The position numbers and the translations under genes were made by a program. Below, in pieces: positions 31,262 through 40,228 of a stretch of 64,000 nt of DNA (the stretch's first letter is position 1; each line of letters begins with the position of its first letter). The notes under the pieces are model-generated. The model was not told where the DNA came from. It searched no databases and worked only from the letters and a program-made list of their open reading frames with translations. Source of the DNA: Streptomyces rhizosphaerihabitans (GTDB lineage: Bacteria; Actinomycetota; Actinomycetes; Streptomycetales; Streptomycetaceae); the NCBI RefSeq assembly GCF_025399795.1, contig NZ_JAODTZ010000019.1, forward strand, positions 1 to 64,000, in the 5' to 3' direction.

Positions 31262-32680
31262 ATGCGCGAGAATGCCCGGGTGAGCGGTGAATACAGAGGC
31301 GACTACCAAGAGCTGGTCGACGAGATCTCGGCGCTCCTCGGCGTCCCCGCGACGCTGGAGAACCGTGATTTCGAGCTGATCGCCTTCGGCGCGTACGACA
31401 GCGAGGGCGACCTCGACCCGTCCGCCCTCGACCCGGTGCGCACCCGCTCGATCCTCACCCGCAGGTCCACCACGACGGTCCGCACCTGGTTCGAGGGCTT
31501 CGGCATCACCCGCGCGACCGGGCCCGTCCGTATCCCGCCGACCCCGGAGGCGGGCGTCTACCGGGGCCGGATCTGTCTCCCGGTCCGGCATCGGGGCGTC
31601 GTCCTCGGCTATGTCTGGCTGCTCGACGACGACCCGGGCCCCACCGACGCCCAGCTGGCCGGCGCCATGCAGGTGGCCTCCCGCATCGGCGCGCTGCTCG
31701 CGGACGAGGCCCAGGCCGGCGCGGATCTCACCCGCGAGCTGCGTGCCGTCCTGACCGCCGAGCGCGGCTGGCAGCGCGACATGGCGGTGGCCGAGCTGCG
31801 CACCGCGCTCGGCCCGCGCGGCGACGGCCTGCACACGGTGGTGTGCGTGGCTCCGTGGCCCTCGGCCGACCCGGACGACGCCCCTTCCGCCCGTACGGTG
31901 GCGGGGGCGACGGCGCTGTGCACCATCCCGTGGGGCGCCACCGGCCAGAGCCTGGCGCTGCTGGTCCGGCTGCGTTCGCCGGACGTCCTGACCCCGGCGC
32001 TGACGGCGGCCACCCGGTTCGTACGGGAGGCGGAGGGCGGGCGCGGCGAGGGCGGCCCCACCGGGTCCGGGCGTCCGGGCGGTGCGGCGGGAGCCGCCGC
32101 GAGGGGCGGCACTTCGGCGGCCACACCTCCGGGCGGCGCCTCGGGAACCTCCGCGGACGGGACGACGCCTGCCCCTTCCCCTCGCGGCACCCCGGGAGCG
32201 GCTTCGCCCGGTGGCACCTCGGGAGCGGCATCCCCTCGCGGGACCTCAAAAGCCGCTTCCCCCGGCGGGACGGTGGCTGCCGGGATCGCCGGGGCCCGGG
32301 TGGGGCTCGGGGAACTGGGTGCCGCCTGGCAGGAGGCGTCCGCCGCCGCGCGTGCCGTGCTGGCCGAGCCGCGGCTCGGCCCGGTCGCCGAGTGGGGGGC
32401 CATCGGCCCGTTCCGGCTTCTCACCGCGCTTCCTCCGGAGGCGGCCCACGATCCCGTCGTACGGGCCCTGTTGGCCCCCGCACACCGGGAACTCGCGCGC
32501 ACCGCCGAGGCGTTCCTCGACCGGGCGGGCCAGGCCGGACGCACGGCGGCCGAGCTGGGCATCCACCGCCAGACGCTCTACTACCGCCTGTCCCGGGTGG
32601 AGCAGCTCACGGGCCTCGACCTGGACGACGGCGAGGACCGGCTGCTGCTGCACATGGCACTGAAGGGGGCGCGGCTCTAG
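31262..32680 (+). CDS. PucR/CdaR-family transcriptional regulator of proline catabolism
   Basis: 472 residues from ATG 31262 (TTG 31241 and GTG 31280 also in frame). The N-terminal sensor region has YQELVDEISALLGVPATLENRDFELIAFG; the C-terminal PucR helix-turn-helix is GRTAAELGIHRQTLYYRLSRVEQLTG (about 425-450). Between the two halves about 60 residues of Gly/Pro/Ser/Thr-rich repeats (SPRGTPGAASPGGTSGAAS) are inserted, unusual for the family. It faces putA across 164 bases, the standard layout for an activator responding to proline. It converges on a TetR gene. Confidence 0.88.
   Translation: MRENARVSGEYRGDYQELVDEISALLGVPATLENRDFELIAFGAYDSEGDLDPSALDPVRTRSILTRRSTTTVRTWFEGFGITRATGPVRIPPTPEAGVYRGRICLPVRHRGVVLGYVWLLDDDPGPTDAQLAGAMQVASRIGALLADEAQAGADLTRELRAVLTAERGWQRDMAVAELRTALGPRGDGLHTVVCVAPWPSADPDDAPSARTVAGATALCTIPWGATGQSLALLVRLRSPDVLTPALTAATRFVREAEGGRGEGGPTGSGRPGGAAGAAARGGTSAATPPGGASGTSADGTTPAPSPRGTPGAASPGGTSGAASPRGTSKAASPGGTVAAGIAGARVGLGELGAAWQEASAAARAVLAEPRLGPVAEWGAIGPFRLLTALPPEAAHDPVVRALLAPAHRELARTAEAFLDRAGQAGRTAAELGIHRQTLYYRLSRVEQLTGLDLDDGEDRLLLHMALKGARL
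32074..32271. repeat. Low-complexity GGTS/PRGT-encoding repeats in the PucR-type gene
   Basis: Degenerate units of about 27-30 bases (CCTCGCGGCACCCCGGGAGC and variants) encode SPRGTPGAAS-like blocks. They form a flexible linker. Confidence 0.6.
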
Positions 32681-32712
32681 GCGCCGTCAACAGCCCCTGG
32701 TTCCCGGGAGGT

Positions 32713-33297
32713 TCACTTGGCCTCGCGGACCCCTGCGATCACCCGTCGCAGACCCTCGGCGAGGTCGTCCGCGGTGGACGCGGTCGCCGGGTCGAAGAGC
32801 CACTGGACCATCAGGCCGTTGAGCAGCGCCTGGTAGAAGCCGCCGAGCGACTTCACGGTCTGCTCGTCGAGCGTCTCCTCGTCCTGCCCGGTGAACATCG
32901 CGACGAGTCCGGAGCGCCCTTCGATCTGTGCCTTGGCCATCAGATCCCGCAGCTCCGGTACACGCTCCCCCTGCGTCACGATCTCCATGCTGGCCGCCCA
33001 GACCGGCCGGTAGTCCTCGAAGGACTCCAGCATCCGGGCCCACACGCTGTGGAACCGCTCCATAGACCCCCCGGGCTCGACCTCGCGGGCCACGGGCGAG
33101 TCGAACTTCTCGCCCCATTCCTGGACCAGCTCCACGAAAGCCTGGGTCAGCAGCGCGTCCTTCGACCCGTAGTGGTAGCCGATGGACGCCAGGTTCGTCC
33201 CCGACTCCTTGACGATGTCGCGCGCCGTGGTGCGCACGAAGCCCTTCTCCAGCAGGCAGCGCTTCGCGCCTTCGAGCAGATCCTCACGGTGTCCCAT
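32713..33297 (-). CDS. TetR family repressor of the adjacent MFS exporter
   Basis: 194 residues. N-terminal helix-turn-helix at about 5-52 (LLEGAKRCLLEKGFVRTTARDIVKESGTNLASIGYHYGSKDALL). The C-terminal domain (GFYQALLNGLMVQWLFDP) matches TetR_C-type multidrug regulators. It is divergent from a DHA2 exporter across 109 bases that hold a large dyad, so local repression relieved by an exporter substrate is the likely logic. Confidence 0.9.
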   Translation of the reverse strand: MGHREDLLEGAKRCLLEKGFVRTTARDIVKESGTNLASIGYHYGSKDALLTQAFVELVQEWGEKFDSPVAREVEPGGSMERFHSVWARMLESFEDYRPVWAASMEIVTQGERVPELRDLMAKAQIEGRSGLVAMFTGQDEETLDEQTVKSLGGFYQALLNGLMVQWLFDPATASTADDLAEGLRRVIAGVREAK

Positions 33298-33333
33298 GCC
33301 GGCCAGCCTACCGCGATTCAGACAACCGTCCTA

Positions 33334-33396
33334 TACGGACGTCAAGTACGGACGTCTTACACGCTCGTACTAGACAAGCGTTTAAGACGTCCGTAC
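33334..33396. promoter_or_regulatory. Large inverted-repeat operator between tetR and the exporter
   Basis: Arms GTACGGACGTCTTACACGCT (33346-33365) and AGCGTTTAAGACGTCCGTAC (33377-33396) pair at 19 of 20 positions around 11 bases. A third copy of TACGGACGTC lies at 33334-33343 in direct orientation. The right arm ends 10 bases before the exporter ATG, so bound repressor would block transcription or initiation. Confidence 0.75.
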
Positions 33397-33406
33397 AGTC
33401 CCTGCC

Positions 33407-34990
33407 ATGACGAACCCGACGAGCACGACCACCTCCCCCGGCGCCCTGGCCGGCCGCCGCGAATGGACCGCCCTCGGCGTCCTGATGCTTCCGCTGCTCC
33501 TGGTCTCGATGGACGTCTCGGTCCTCTACTTCGCGATCCCCTCGATCAGCGCGGACCTGGAGCCGAGCGGCACCCAGCAACTGTGGATCTTCGACATCTA
33601 CGCGTTCGTGCTCGCCGGACTGCTGATGACGATGGGCTCTCTCGGCGACCGCATCGGGCGCCGCAAGCTGCTCCTGTTCGGCGCCGCCGCCTTCGGCACC
33701 GCCTCGGTGCTGGCCGCCTACGCGAACAGCGCCGAGATGCTGATCGCGGCCCGCGCGGTCCTCGGTCTGGGCGGCGCGACCCTGATGCCGTCGACGATGG
33801 CGATCATCCGCACGATGTTCACGGACCCCGGACAGCGCGCCAAGGCGATCGGCCTGTGGTCCGGCGTCATGACCGGCGGCATCGCCCTCGGTTCGGTGAT
33901 GAGCGGTGTCCTCGTCGAGTACTTCTGGTGGGGCTCGGTCTTCCTGGTCAACCTGCCCGCGATGGCGCTGCTGCTGATCCTCGGCCCGTTCCTGCTGCCC
34001 GAGTCGAAGAACCCGGAGCCCGGCCGCTTCGACCTGCTCAGCGTGCCGCTGTCGATGGCGGCCGTCCTGCCGGTGATCTACGGCGTCAAGGAGATCCCCT
34101 CCGAGGGCTGGAGGACCGAGTACGTCGCCTCGGTCCTCGTCGGCCTGGTCTTCGCCGCCCTGTTCGTCCACCGCCAGCGCACCGCGAAGTCCCCGCTGAT
34201 CTCCCCCGCCCTGTTCCGCGGCCGCGGCTTCGCGCCCGCTGTCGTCCTCAACCTGATCTCGTCCTTCGGCATGATGGGCTCGGCGTACTTCACCACCCAG
34301 TACCTCCAGTCGGTGCTCGGCAAGAGCTCCATGGAGGCCGCCCTGTGGGCCCTTCTCCCCACGGTCCTGGTCGGTGTGGCCGCGCCGGTCTCCGCGCAAC
34401 TCGTACAGAAGGGCGTGAACCGCGCCCATGTCGTCTCCGGCGGCTTCGTCATCGCCGCCTGCGGCTACGGCCTGCTGGCCTTCGCCGGCACCGACTCCCT
34501 GTGGCTCGTGCTGGCCGGAGCGGGTGTCCTCGCCTCCGGAATGGTCATCGTGATGTCTCAGATGATGGACCTGGCCCTCGGCACCGTCCCCGTCGGAAAC
34601 GCGGGCTCGGCCTCCTCCCTGCTGGAGACCGGGGCCGAGTTCGGCGGCGCCCTCGGCATGGCCGTCCTGGGCTCCATCGGGACGGCGGTCTACCGCCACG
34701 ACATCCCGGCCGGCGTCCCCGCCGCGGCCCACGAGACGCTGGGCGGCGCGCTGGCCGTGGCCGGACAACTGCCGGGCGACGCGGGCCGGGCCCTGGCGGG
34801 GGCCGCACGGGAGGCGTTCACCAACGGCATGCAGGCGGCGGCCGTCGCGGGCGCGATCCTGCTGCTGGGCGCCGCGGCACTGGCCACGGCGACCCTGCGC
34901 AAGGTGCCGGTCCGCGAGGCCGGCGGAGCCCCTGAGGCCGGGCCCGAGGGCCCCTTCGAGGCAGCGGCGTCCGAGCGGGCGACGGCCTGA
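33407..34990 (+). CDS. MFS drug exporter, DHA2 (EmrB/QacA) family
   Basis: 527 residues with about fourteen hydrophobic helices. REWTALGVLMLPLLLVSMDVSVLYFAIP is helix 1 with the DHA2 VxxDxT-like motif C variant, and LGDRIGRRKLL is the motif A loop. LGLGGATLMPSTMAII and WSGVMTGGIALGSVMSGVL mark helices 4-5. It is a proton-coupled exporter for hydrophobic cations or antibiotics; which one is unknown. Control is presumably by the divergent TetR. A short duplication of CGGGCGACGGCCTGA spans and follows the stop codon. Confidence 0.92.
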   Translation: MTNPTSTTTSPGALAGRREWTALGVLMLPLLLVSMDVSVLYFAIPSISADLEPSGTQQLWIFDIYAFVLAGLLMTMGSLGDRIGRRKLLLFGAAAFGTASVLAAYANSAEMLIAARAVLGLGGATLMPSTMAIIRTMFTDPGQRAKAIGLWSGVMTGGIALGSVMSGVLVEYFWWGSVFLVNLPAMALLLILGPFLLPESKNPEPGRFDLLSVPLSMAAVLPVIYGVKEIPSEGWRTEYVASVLVGLVFAALFVHRQRTAKSPLISPALFRGRGFAPAVVLNLISSFGMMGSAYFTTQYLQSVLGKSSMEAALWALLPTVLVGVAAPVSAQLVQKGVNRAHVVSGGFVIAACGYGLLAFAGTDSLWLVLAGAGVLASGMVIVMSQMMDLALGTVPVGNAGSASSLLETGAEFGGALGMAVLGSIGTAVYRHDIPAGVPAAAHETLGGALAVAGQLPGDAGRALAGAAREAFTNGMQAAAVAGAILLLGAAALATATLRKVPVREAGGAPEAGPEGPFEAAASERATA

Positions 34991-35041
34991 CATCCGCCTG
35001 GCACCCACCCTCCGTTCGGGCGACGGCCTGAACACCCGTCC

Positions 35042-35075
35042 GCCGGGCGGGCCGGACGACTCCGGCCCGCCCGGC
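35042..35075 (+). terminator. Terminator after the exporter gene
   Basis: GCCGGGCGGGCCGGA-CGAC-TCCGGCCCGCCCGGC, perfect 15-bp stem. The rest of 34991-35269 is GC-rich with no gene. Confidence 0.75.
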
Positions 35076-35269
35076 ACCGGCATGCGTACAGGGGGAGTCC
35101 GGCCACGCCGGGCATCCCCACCCGACGCCCCGCCCCGCGCGCGTGGGGCCGCCGCGGCTCGCGGATCTGCCCGGTGGCCGGGAACGGGCCGGAACGGGCC
35201 GGGATCGGAGCGGAGCCCCCAGGAGGCCGACGCCGGGGGGTTGTCGGCGGGGCATGCCAGGATGGGCTT

Positions 35270-38245
35270 GTGGCACAGACATTCGGTACGCCGTTCATCG
35301 GCCGGGGGGACGAACTCGCCCGGCTCACCGGCGTGCTGGAGCGCGCCAGGGACGGCGACCCGCGCGCGGTCCTGGTGGCCGGAGACGCCGGCGTCGGCAA
35401 GACCCGCACGCTCACGGAGGCCGCGGCGCGCGCGGCCGCCGCCGGGACGACGGTCCTGACCGGCCACTGCGTGGACCTCGGGGACGTGGGCCTGCCGTAT
35501 CTCCCGTTCACGGAGATCCTCGGCGCGGCGGCGGCCGACGACCGCTTCGCCCCGGCCCTCGCGGCACACCCGGCGGTGGACCGGCTGACCGGCTCCGGTT
35601 CGGGAACCGGCACCGCACCGGACCCCGGCGGCCGGCTCCAGCTCTTCGAGGGCATCGCGGGTCTCCTCGCCGACCTGGCCGATGTCGCACCACTGCTGCT
35701 GGTCCTCGAAGACCTCCACTGGGCGGACCAGTCCTCCCGCGATCTGCTCCGCTTTCTGCTCAGCCGGGGCGTGCTCCAGCGGCCCGCGCCGGGCGGCCCC
35801 GCCCGCCGCCTCGCGGTCTTCGCCTCGTACCGCGCGGACGACCTGCACCGCCGCCACCCCCTGCGCCCGCTGCTCGCCGAGCTGATCCGGCTGCCCGCCG
35901 TCGACCGGCTGGAGCTGCGGCCGATGGCCGACGCCGATGTGGCCCGGCTCGTGCGCGCGCTCGGCACCGGCCCGGTCTCCGACACCACGGTCCGCCGCAT
36001 CGTCGAGCGCGCCGAGGGAAACGCCTTCTACGCCGAGGAGTTGCTCGCCGCCCTGCCCGGCGAGGACGGCCCCGCCTCCCCCGCCATGCCCAGTGGACTG
36101 GCCGACGTCCTCCTCATCCGCGTCGAGCAACTCTCCGACACCGCCCAGCAGGTGCTGCGCACGGCGGCCGTCGCGGGGCGGCGTGTCGAGCACGAACTGC
36201 TGCGTGAGGCCGTACAACTGCCGGAGGACGAACTGGAGTCGGCGCTGCGCGAGGCCGTCGGCCACCAGCTGCTGGCGCCCGGGGACGAGGCGACGTACTC
36301 GTTCCGGCACGCGCTCACCCGCGAGGCCGTGTACGCGGACCTGCTGCCCGGCGAACGGGTCCGGCTGCACAGGCGGTTCGCCGAACTCCTCGCGGGGCAC
36401 GCCCGTTCGGCACAGAACGCCGCTGAGCGCGCCCACCACTCACGCGAGAGCCACGACCTGGCCGACGCGCTCACCGCCTCCCTCGAAGCCGCCGACCACG
36501 CCCAGCACGTCGGCGCGCCCGCCGAGGAACTGCGCCATCTGGAGGCCGCGCTCGAACTGTGGGCGGCGGTGGACGCCTCCGCCCGCCCCGAGGACGGCGG
36601 CACAGTCACGCTCACGCTGCGCGCCTCGGCCGCCGCCGCCCGTGCCGGTGAACCCCATCGCGCGGTCCAGCTCACCCGCTCCGCACTGGCCCGGGCCGGC
36701 GCGGACGCCGACTCCGAACTCGCCGCGCGGGTGCGCTACACCCTCGCGGGCAACCTGATCCGGATCGACAGCCTGAAGGACGCGTTCACGTACAGCAGCG
36801 AGGCCCTCGCGCTGATCCCGGCCGAGCCGCCCTCGCACACCTGGGTGTGGGCGGCGGCGACCCACGTCATGGCCGCCCGGCAGGTGGGGCGCGAAGAGGA
36901 CGCGGGGCGGATCGCCCGGCAGGCGCTGGAGATCGCCGAGCGGCTCCGACTCGGCGACGCCCAGGCCGACTTGATGATCTCGTTGGTCGGCATGGAGTCA
37001 CACAACCGGCGGACCGCGCGGGGCCGGGACCGGCTGCGCCGGGCCCGCGAGCTGGCCCGCACCGCCGGGAACCTCCCGGTGGAGATGCGCGCCCTGTTCA
37101 ACCTGGCCATCGGGTGCTACGAGTCCGGTGCCCTGGACGAGTGCCTGACCTGGATCGGCGACGGCCTCGACCGCGCCCGCCGCGCCGGACTCCTCTCCTC
37201 GCCGTACGCCCTGGAGCTGCGCTATCTGCAGTCCCTGCTGCTGTACACGCTGGGCCGCTGGGACGAGTGCGCGCGAGCGGCCGCCGAGGACGCCGAACTC
37301 CTCCCGTCCGCGGGCGGGTTCGCGACCGGACCCGCGCTGTACGTCGCCCTGGCGCGCGGCGAGCTGGACGCCGCCACCGCCGGGGCCCGCGCGCTGCTGG
37401 ACCGCCCCTTCGACTGGATGGCGACGCTCGTCGCGAGCGTGGTGCTGACCGACGCCGCGGCACTGCGCGGTGACGGCGAGGAAGCCGTCCGCCGGATGAG
37501 CGCGTCGGTCGAGGCGCTCACGGACGCCTCGGTTTCCGAGCGGCCCGACGTGGTGGTGCGGCTCGCCGCGCTCACGCTGGCGGCGGTCGCGGACGCGGCG
37601 GAGGAGTCCCGCCTGTCCGGTGACTCGGCGGCCGCGAAGCGCTGGGCGGAGACCGCCGGGGACCTGGTGGAGCTGGCCCGGAGCACCGCCGCGCGCGGCG
37701 AGGACGGCACCGAACAGGGGCCCGAGGGACTGGCCTGGCTGGCCCGCGCCGAGGCCGAGGGCGTGCGCGCCGCCACCGGCCCGGAGGTCGACGCGTGGGA
37801 CCGGGCGGTCACGGCGTTCGGCTACGGCGATCCCTACGAGCTGGCCCGGTGCCGCAGACGGCTGGCGGAGGCGCTGCTCACCGCCGACCGCCGTGAGGAG
37901 GCCGCCGAGCAGGCCCACACGGCCCGGGACACCGCCGTACGGCTGGGCGCGGTGCCGCTGCGCGAGGCGCTGGACGCCCTGGTCAGGCGCGGCCGCCTCT
38001 CCGGCGCACGGGCCGCCGGGGAGCGCATCGCCGCGCTGACCGCCCGGGAGAGCGATGTGCTGCGGCTGCTCGGCCGGGGGCGCACCAACCGCCAGATCGG
38101 CGAGGAGCTGTTCATCAGCGGCAAGACGGCGAGCGTTCATGTCTCGAACATCCTCGCCAAACTGGGCGCCGCGAGCCGCACCGAGGCCGTGGCCATCGCC
38201 TACCGCGAGGGCCTGATCGAGCCGGAGACGACACCGTCCGCGTGA
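35270..38245 (+). CDS. Large ATP-binding LuxR-type (LAL) regulator 1
   Basis: 991 residues from GTG 35270 (VAQTFGTPFIGRGDEL), with AGGATG as a weak ribosome site; upstream codons to 35174 look non-coding. An AAA/NB-ARC-like ATPase holds Walker A in VAGDAGVGKTRTL (about residue 45) and Walker B in LLVLEDLHWADQS. The middle 500 residues are helical TPR-like repeats. The C-terminal LuxR helix-turn-helix is LTARESDVLRLLGRGRTNRQIGEELFISGKTASVHVSNILAKLG (about 925-970). LAL proteins are ATP-dependent activators, often of secondary metabolism or sugar use; the target is unknown. It ends at a shared terminator. Confidence 0.9.
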   Translation: MAQTFGTPFIGRGDELARLTGVLERARDGDPRAVLVAGDAGVGKTRTLTEAAARAAAAGTTVLTGHCVDLGDVGLPYLPFTEILGAAAADDRFAPALAAHPAVDRLTGSGSGTGTAPDPGGRLQLFEGIAGLLADLADVAPLLLVLEDLHWADQSSRDLLRFLLSRGVLQRPAPGGPARRLAVFASYRADDLHRRHPLRPLLAELIRLPAVDRLELRPMADADVARLVRALGTGPVSDTTVRRIVERAEGNAFYAEELLAALPGEDGPASPAMPSGLADVLLIRVEQLSDTAQQVLRTAAVAGRRVEHELLREAVQLPEDELESALREAVGHQLLAPGDEATYSFRHALTREAVYADLLPGERVRLHRRFAELLAGHARSAQNAAERAHHSRESHDLADALTASLEAADHAQHVGAPAEELRHLEAALELWAAVDASARPEDGGTVTLTLRASAAAARAGEPHRAVQLTRSALARAGADADSELAARVRYTLAGNLIRIDSLKDAFTYSSEALALIPAEPPSHTWVWAAATHVMAARQVGREEDAGRIARQALEIAERLRLGDAQADLMISLVGMESHNRRTARGRDRLRRARELARTAGNLPVEMRALFNLAIGCYESGALDECLTWIGDGLDRARRAGLLSSPYALELRYLQSLLLYTLGRWDECARAAAEDAELLPSAGGFATGPALYVALARGELDAATAGARALLDRPFDWMATLVASVVLTDAAALRGDGEEAVRRMSASVEALTDASVSERPDVVVRLAALTLAAVADAAEESRLSGDSAAAKRWAETAGDLVELARSTAARGEDGTEQGPEGLAWLARAEAEGVRAATGPEVDAWDRAVTAFGYGDPYELARCRRRLAEALLTADRREEAAEQAHTARDTAVRLGAVPLREALDALVRRGRLSGARAAGERIAALTARESDVLRLLGRGRTNRQIGEELFISGKTASVHVSNILAKLGAASRTEAVAIAYREGLIEPETTPSA

Positions 38246-38263
38246 GGTGCCGCAGGACGCGCG

Positions 38264-38295
38264 AGGGCCGGGACACCCTCGGGTGTCCCGGCCCT
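38264..38295. terminator. Bidirectional terminator between LAL regulator and serA
   Basis: AGGGCCGGGACACCC-TC-GGGTGTCCCGGCCCT, perfect 15-bp stem. Confidence 0.8.
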
Positions 38296-38328
38296 GTGCT
38301 CACTTGGCGGAAGCGTCGCGGGAGAACC

Positions 38329-39918
38329 TCAGACGAGGTTGACCGACCGCGCCGACGTCGCGCCGATCTCGTCGGAGAGCTCGGTAAGGACGCTCTGCGG
38401 CACCGTGTCGTCGACGGTGAGGACCGCGAGGGCCTCGCCACCGACCGCCGCGCGGGCGACCTGCATGCCGGCGATGTTGATGCCGGACTCGCCGAGGATG
38501 CGGCCGACGGTGCCGACGACACCGGGACGGTCCTCGTAGCTCAGCACGACCATGTGGTCGGCGAGTGCGAGGTCCACGTCGTACTCGCCGACGGCGACGA
38601 TCTTCTGCAGGTGCTTCGGGCCGGCCAGCGTGCCGGAGACCGCGATCTCCTGGCCGTCGCTGAGCGTGCCGCGCACGGTGACGACGTTGCGGTGGTCGGG
38701 GGACTCCGAGCTCGTGGTCAGCCGGACCTCGACGCCGCGCTCCTGCGCGAACAGCGGGGCGTTGACGTACGACACGGTCTCGTCGACGACGTCCTCGAAC
38801 ACGCCCTTGAGCGCGGAGAGTTCGAGCACCTTGACGTCGTGCTGGGTGATCTCGCCGTACACCTCGACGTCGAGGCGGACCGCGACCTCGCCCGCGAGGG
38901 CGGTGAAGATGCGGCCGAGCTTCTCGGCGAGCGGCAGACCGGGCTTGACGTCCTCGGCGATGACACCGCCCTGGACGTTGACCGCGTCCGGGACGAGCTC
39001 ACCGGCGAGGGCGAGGCGCACCGAGCGGGCGACGGAGATACCGGCCTTCTCCTGGGCCTCGTCCGTGGAAGCGCCGAGGTGCGGGGTGCAGACGACCTCG
39101 TCGAGCTCGAACAGCGGGGAGTCCGTGCAGGGCTCCTTCGCGTACACGTCGAGGCCGGCGCCGGCGACGCGGCCCTCCTTGAGCGCCGAGTACAGCGCCT
39201 CCTCGTCGACGATCCCGCCGCGCGCGGCGTTGACGATGCGGACCGTCGGCTTGACCTTGTGCAGTGCCTCGTCACCGATGAGACCGAGGGTCTCGGGGGT
39301 CTTCGGCAGGTGCACGGTGATGAAGTCCGAGACCTCGAGCAGCTCGTCGAGGGTGAGGATCTTGACGCCCATCTGCGCGGCCCGCGCGGGCTGGATGTAG
39401 GGGTCGTAGGCGACGACCTTCATGCCGAACGCGGACATGCGCTGCGCGACGAGCGCGCCGATGCGGCCGAGGCCGACGACACCGAGGGTCTTCTCGGCGA
39501 GCTCGACACCGGTGTACTTGCTGCGCTTCCACTCACCGTTCTTCAGTGCCGTGTTGGCCTGCGGGATGTGGCGCGCGGTGGCGAGGAGGAGACCACAGGC
39601 CAGCTCGGCCGCGGTCACGATGTTGGAGGTGGGGGCGTTGACGACCATCACGCCGGCCTTGGTGGCGGCGGAGACGTCGACGTTGTCCAGGCCGACACCG
39701 GCTCGTGCGACGACCTTCAGCTTCTTGGCGGCGGCGACGGCCTCGGCGTCGACCTTGGTGGCCGAGCGGATCAGAATGGCGTCGACGTCGGCGATGGCGG
39801 GCAGCAGCTCGGCGCGGTCTGCGCCGTTCACATGCCGGATCTCGAAGTCCGGGCCCAGGGCGTCCACAGTCGCGGGCGACAGCTCTTCAGCGATGAGTAC
39901 GACAGGTTTCGAGCTCAC
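38329..39918 (-). CDS. serA: D-3-phosphoglycerate dehydrogenase
   Basis: 529 residues from GTG, the long actinobacterial form. Substrate/NAD core: LIRSATKVDAE, ARAGVGLDNVD, TLGVVGLGRIGALVAQR, VNAARGGIVDE and TPHLGASTDEAQ. An allosteric substrate-binding domain follows (about 320-450), then a C-terminal ACT domain (about 455-529, LSYEDRPGVVGTVGRILGESGINIAGMQV) that senses serine. It oxidises 3-phosphoglycerate to start serine synthesis. It lies next to ilvC but is separated by 310 bases and likely has its own promoter. Confidence 0.95.
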   Translation of the reverse strand: MSSKPVVLIAEELSPATVDALGPDFEIRHVNGADRAELLPAIADVDAILIRSATKVDAEAVAAAKKLKVVARAGVGLDNVDVSAATKAGVMVVNAPTSNIVTAAELACGLLLATARHIPQANTALKNGEWKRSKYTGVELAEKTLGVVGLGRIGALVAQRMSAFGMKVVAYDPYIQPARAAQMGVKILTLDELLEVSDFITVHLPKTPETLGLIGDEALHKVKPTVRIVNAARGGIVDEEALYSALKEGRVAGAGLDVYAKEPCTDSPLFELDEVVCTPHLGASTDEAQEKAGISVARSVRLALAGELVPDAVNVQGGVIAEDVKPGLPLAEKLGRIFTALAGEVAVRLDVEVYGEITQHDVKVLELSALKGVFEDVVDETVSYVNAPLFAQERGVEVRLTTSSESPDHRNVVTVRGTLSDGQEIAVSGTLAGPKHLQKIVAVGEYDVDLALADHMVVLSYEDRPGVVGTVGRILGESGINIAGMQVARAAVGGEALAVLTVDDTVPQSVLTELSDEIGATSARSVNLV

Positions 39919-40228
39919 GTGAGTCCTCACAAGTCCAATGCGGACGGCCGTCCCGACGGCCGCAGGCGGTGGAGGGTTTGTAGCGGCCCCGGGGCGTGCC
40001 TGCACTTCTTGGGGGGGGTCGCTTGAGCCGCGTGGAAGACGCACGACGCTGTGGGCCTGACGCGTTGTTGATGTGGAGCAGTGTAGTGGCGCCGCAGAGG
40101 TCGTCCTGCGCCTCCGCGGAAGGATCACCCGTCCGTGGCTGGACGGGATGTCCAAGACCGCGTCCACCGGTGTTACCCGGGGTTCGACGAAGGGGCCGGA
40201 GCATGCCGCCCCGGCCCCGCCGCGGGGC
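39919..40228. other. serA upstream region and end of ilvC
   Basis: 310 bases without a gene. It contains the palindrome GGACGGCCGTCC (39942-39953) in the serA leader, a possible -10 TACACT on the minus strand near 40080, and the ilvC terminator. I see no peptide-coding attenuator here. Confidence 0.4.
40192..40218 (-). terminator. ilvC terminator
   Basis: GGGGCCGG / CCGGCCCC, 8-bp arms, 10 bases past the ilvC stop, closing the ilvBNC run. Confidence 0.55.

Noticed and set aside
33308..36439. 1043-codon minus-strand open frame
   Set aside because: It crosses the exporter, an intergenic terminator and the start of the LAL regulator with a low-complexity Gln/Arg/Gly translation; not a gene.
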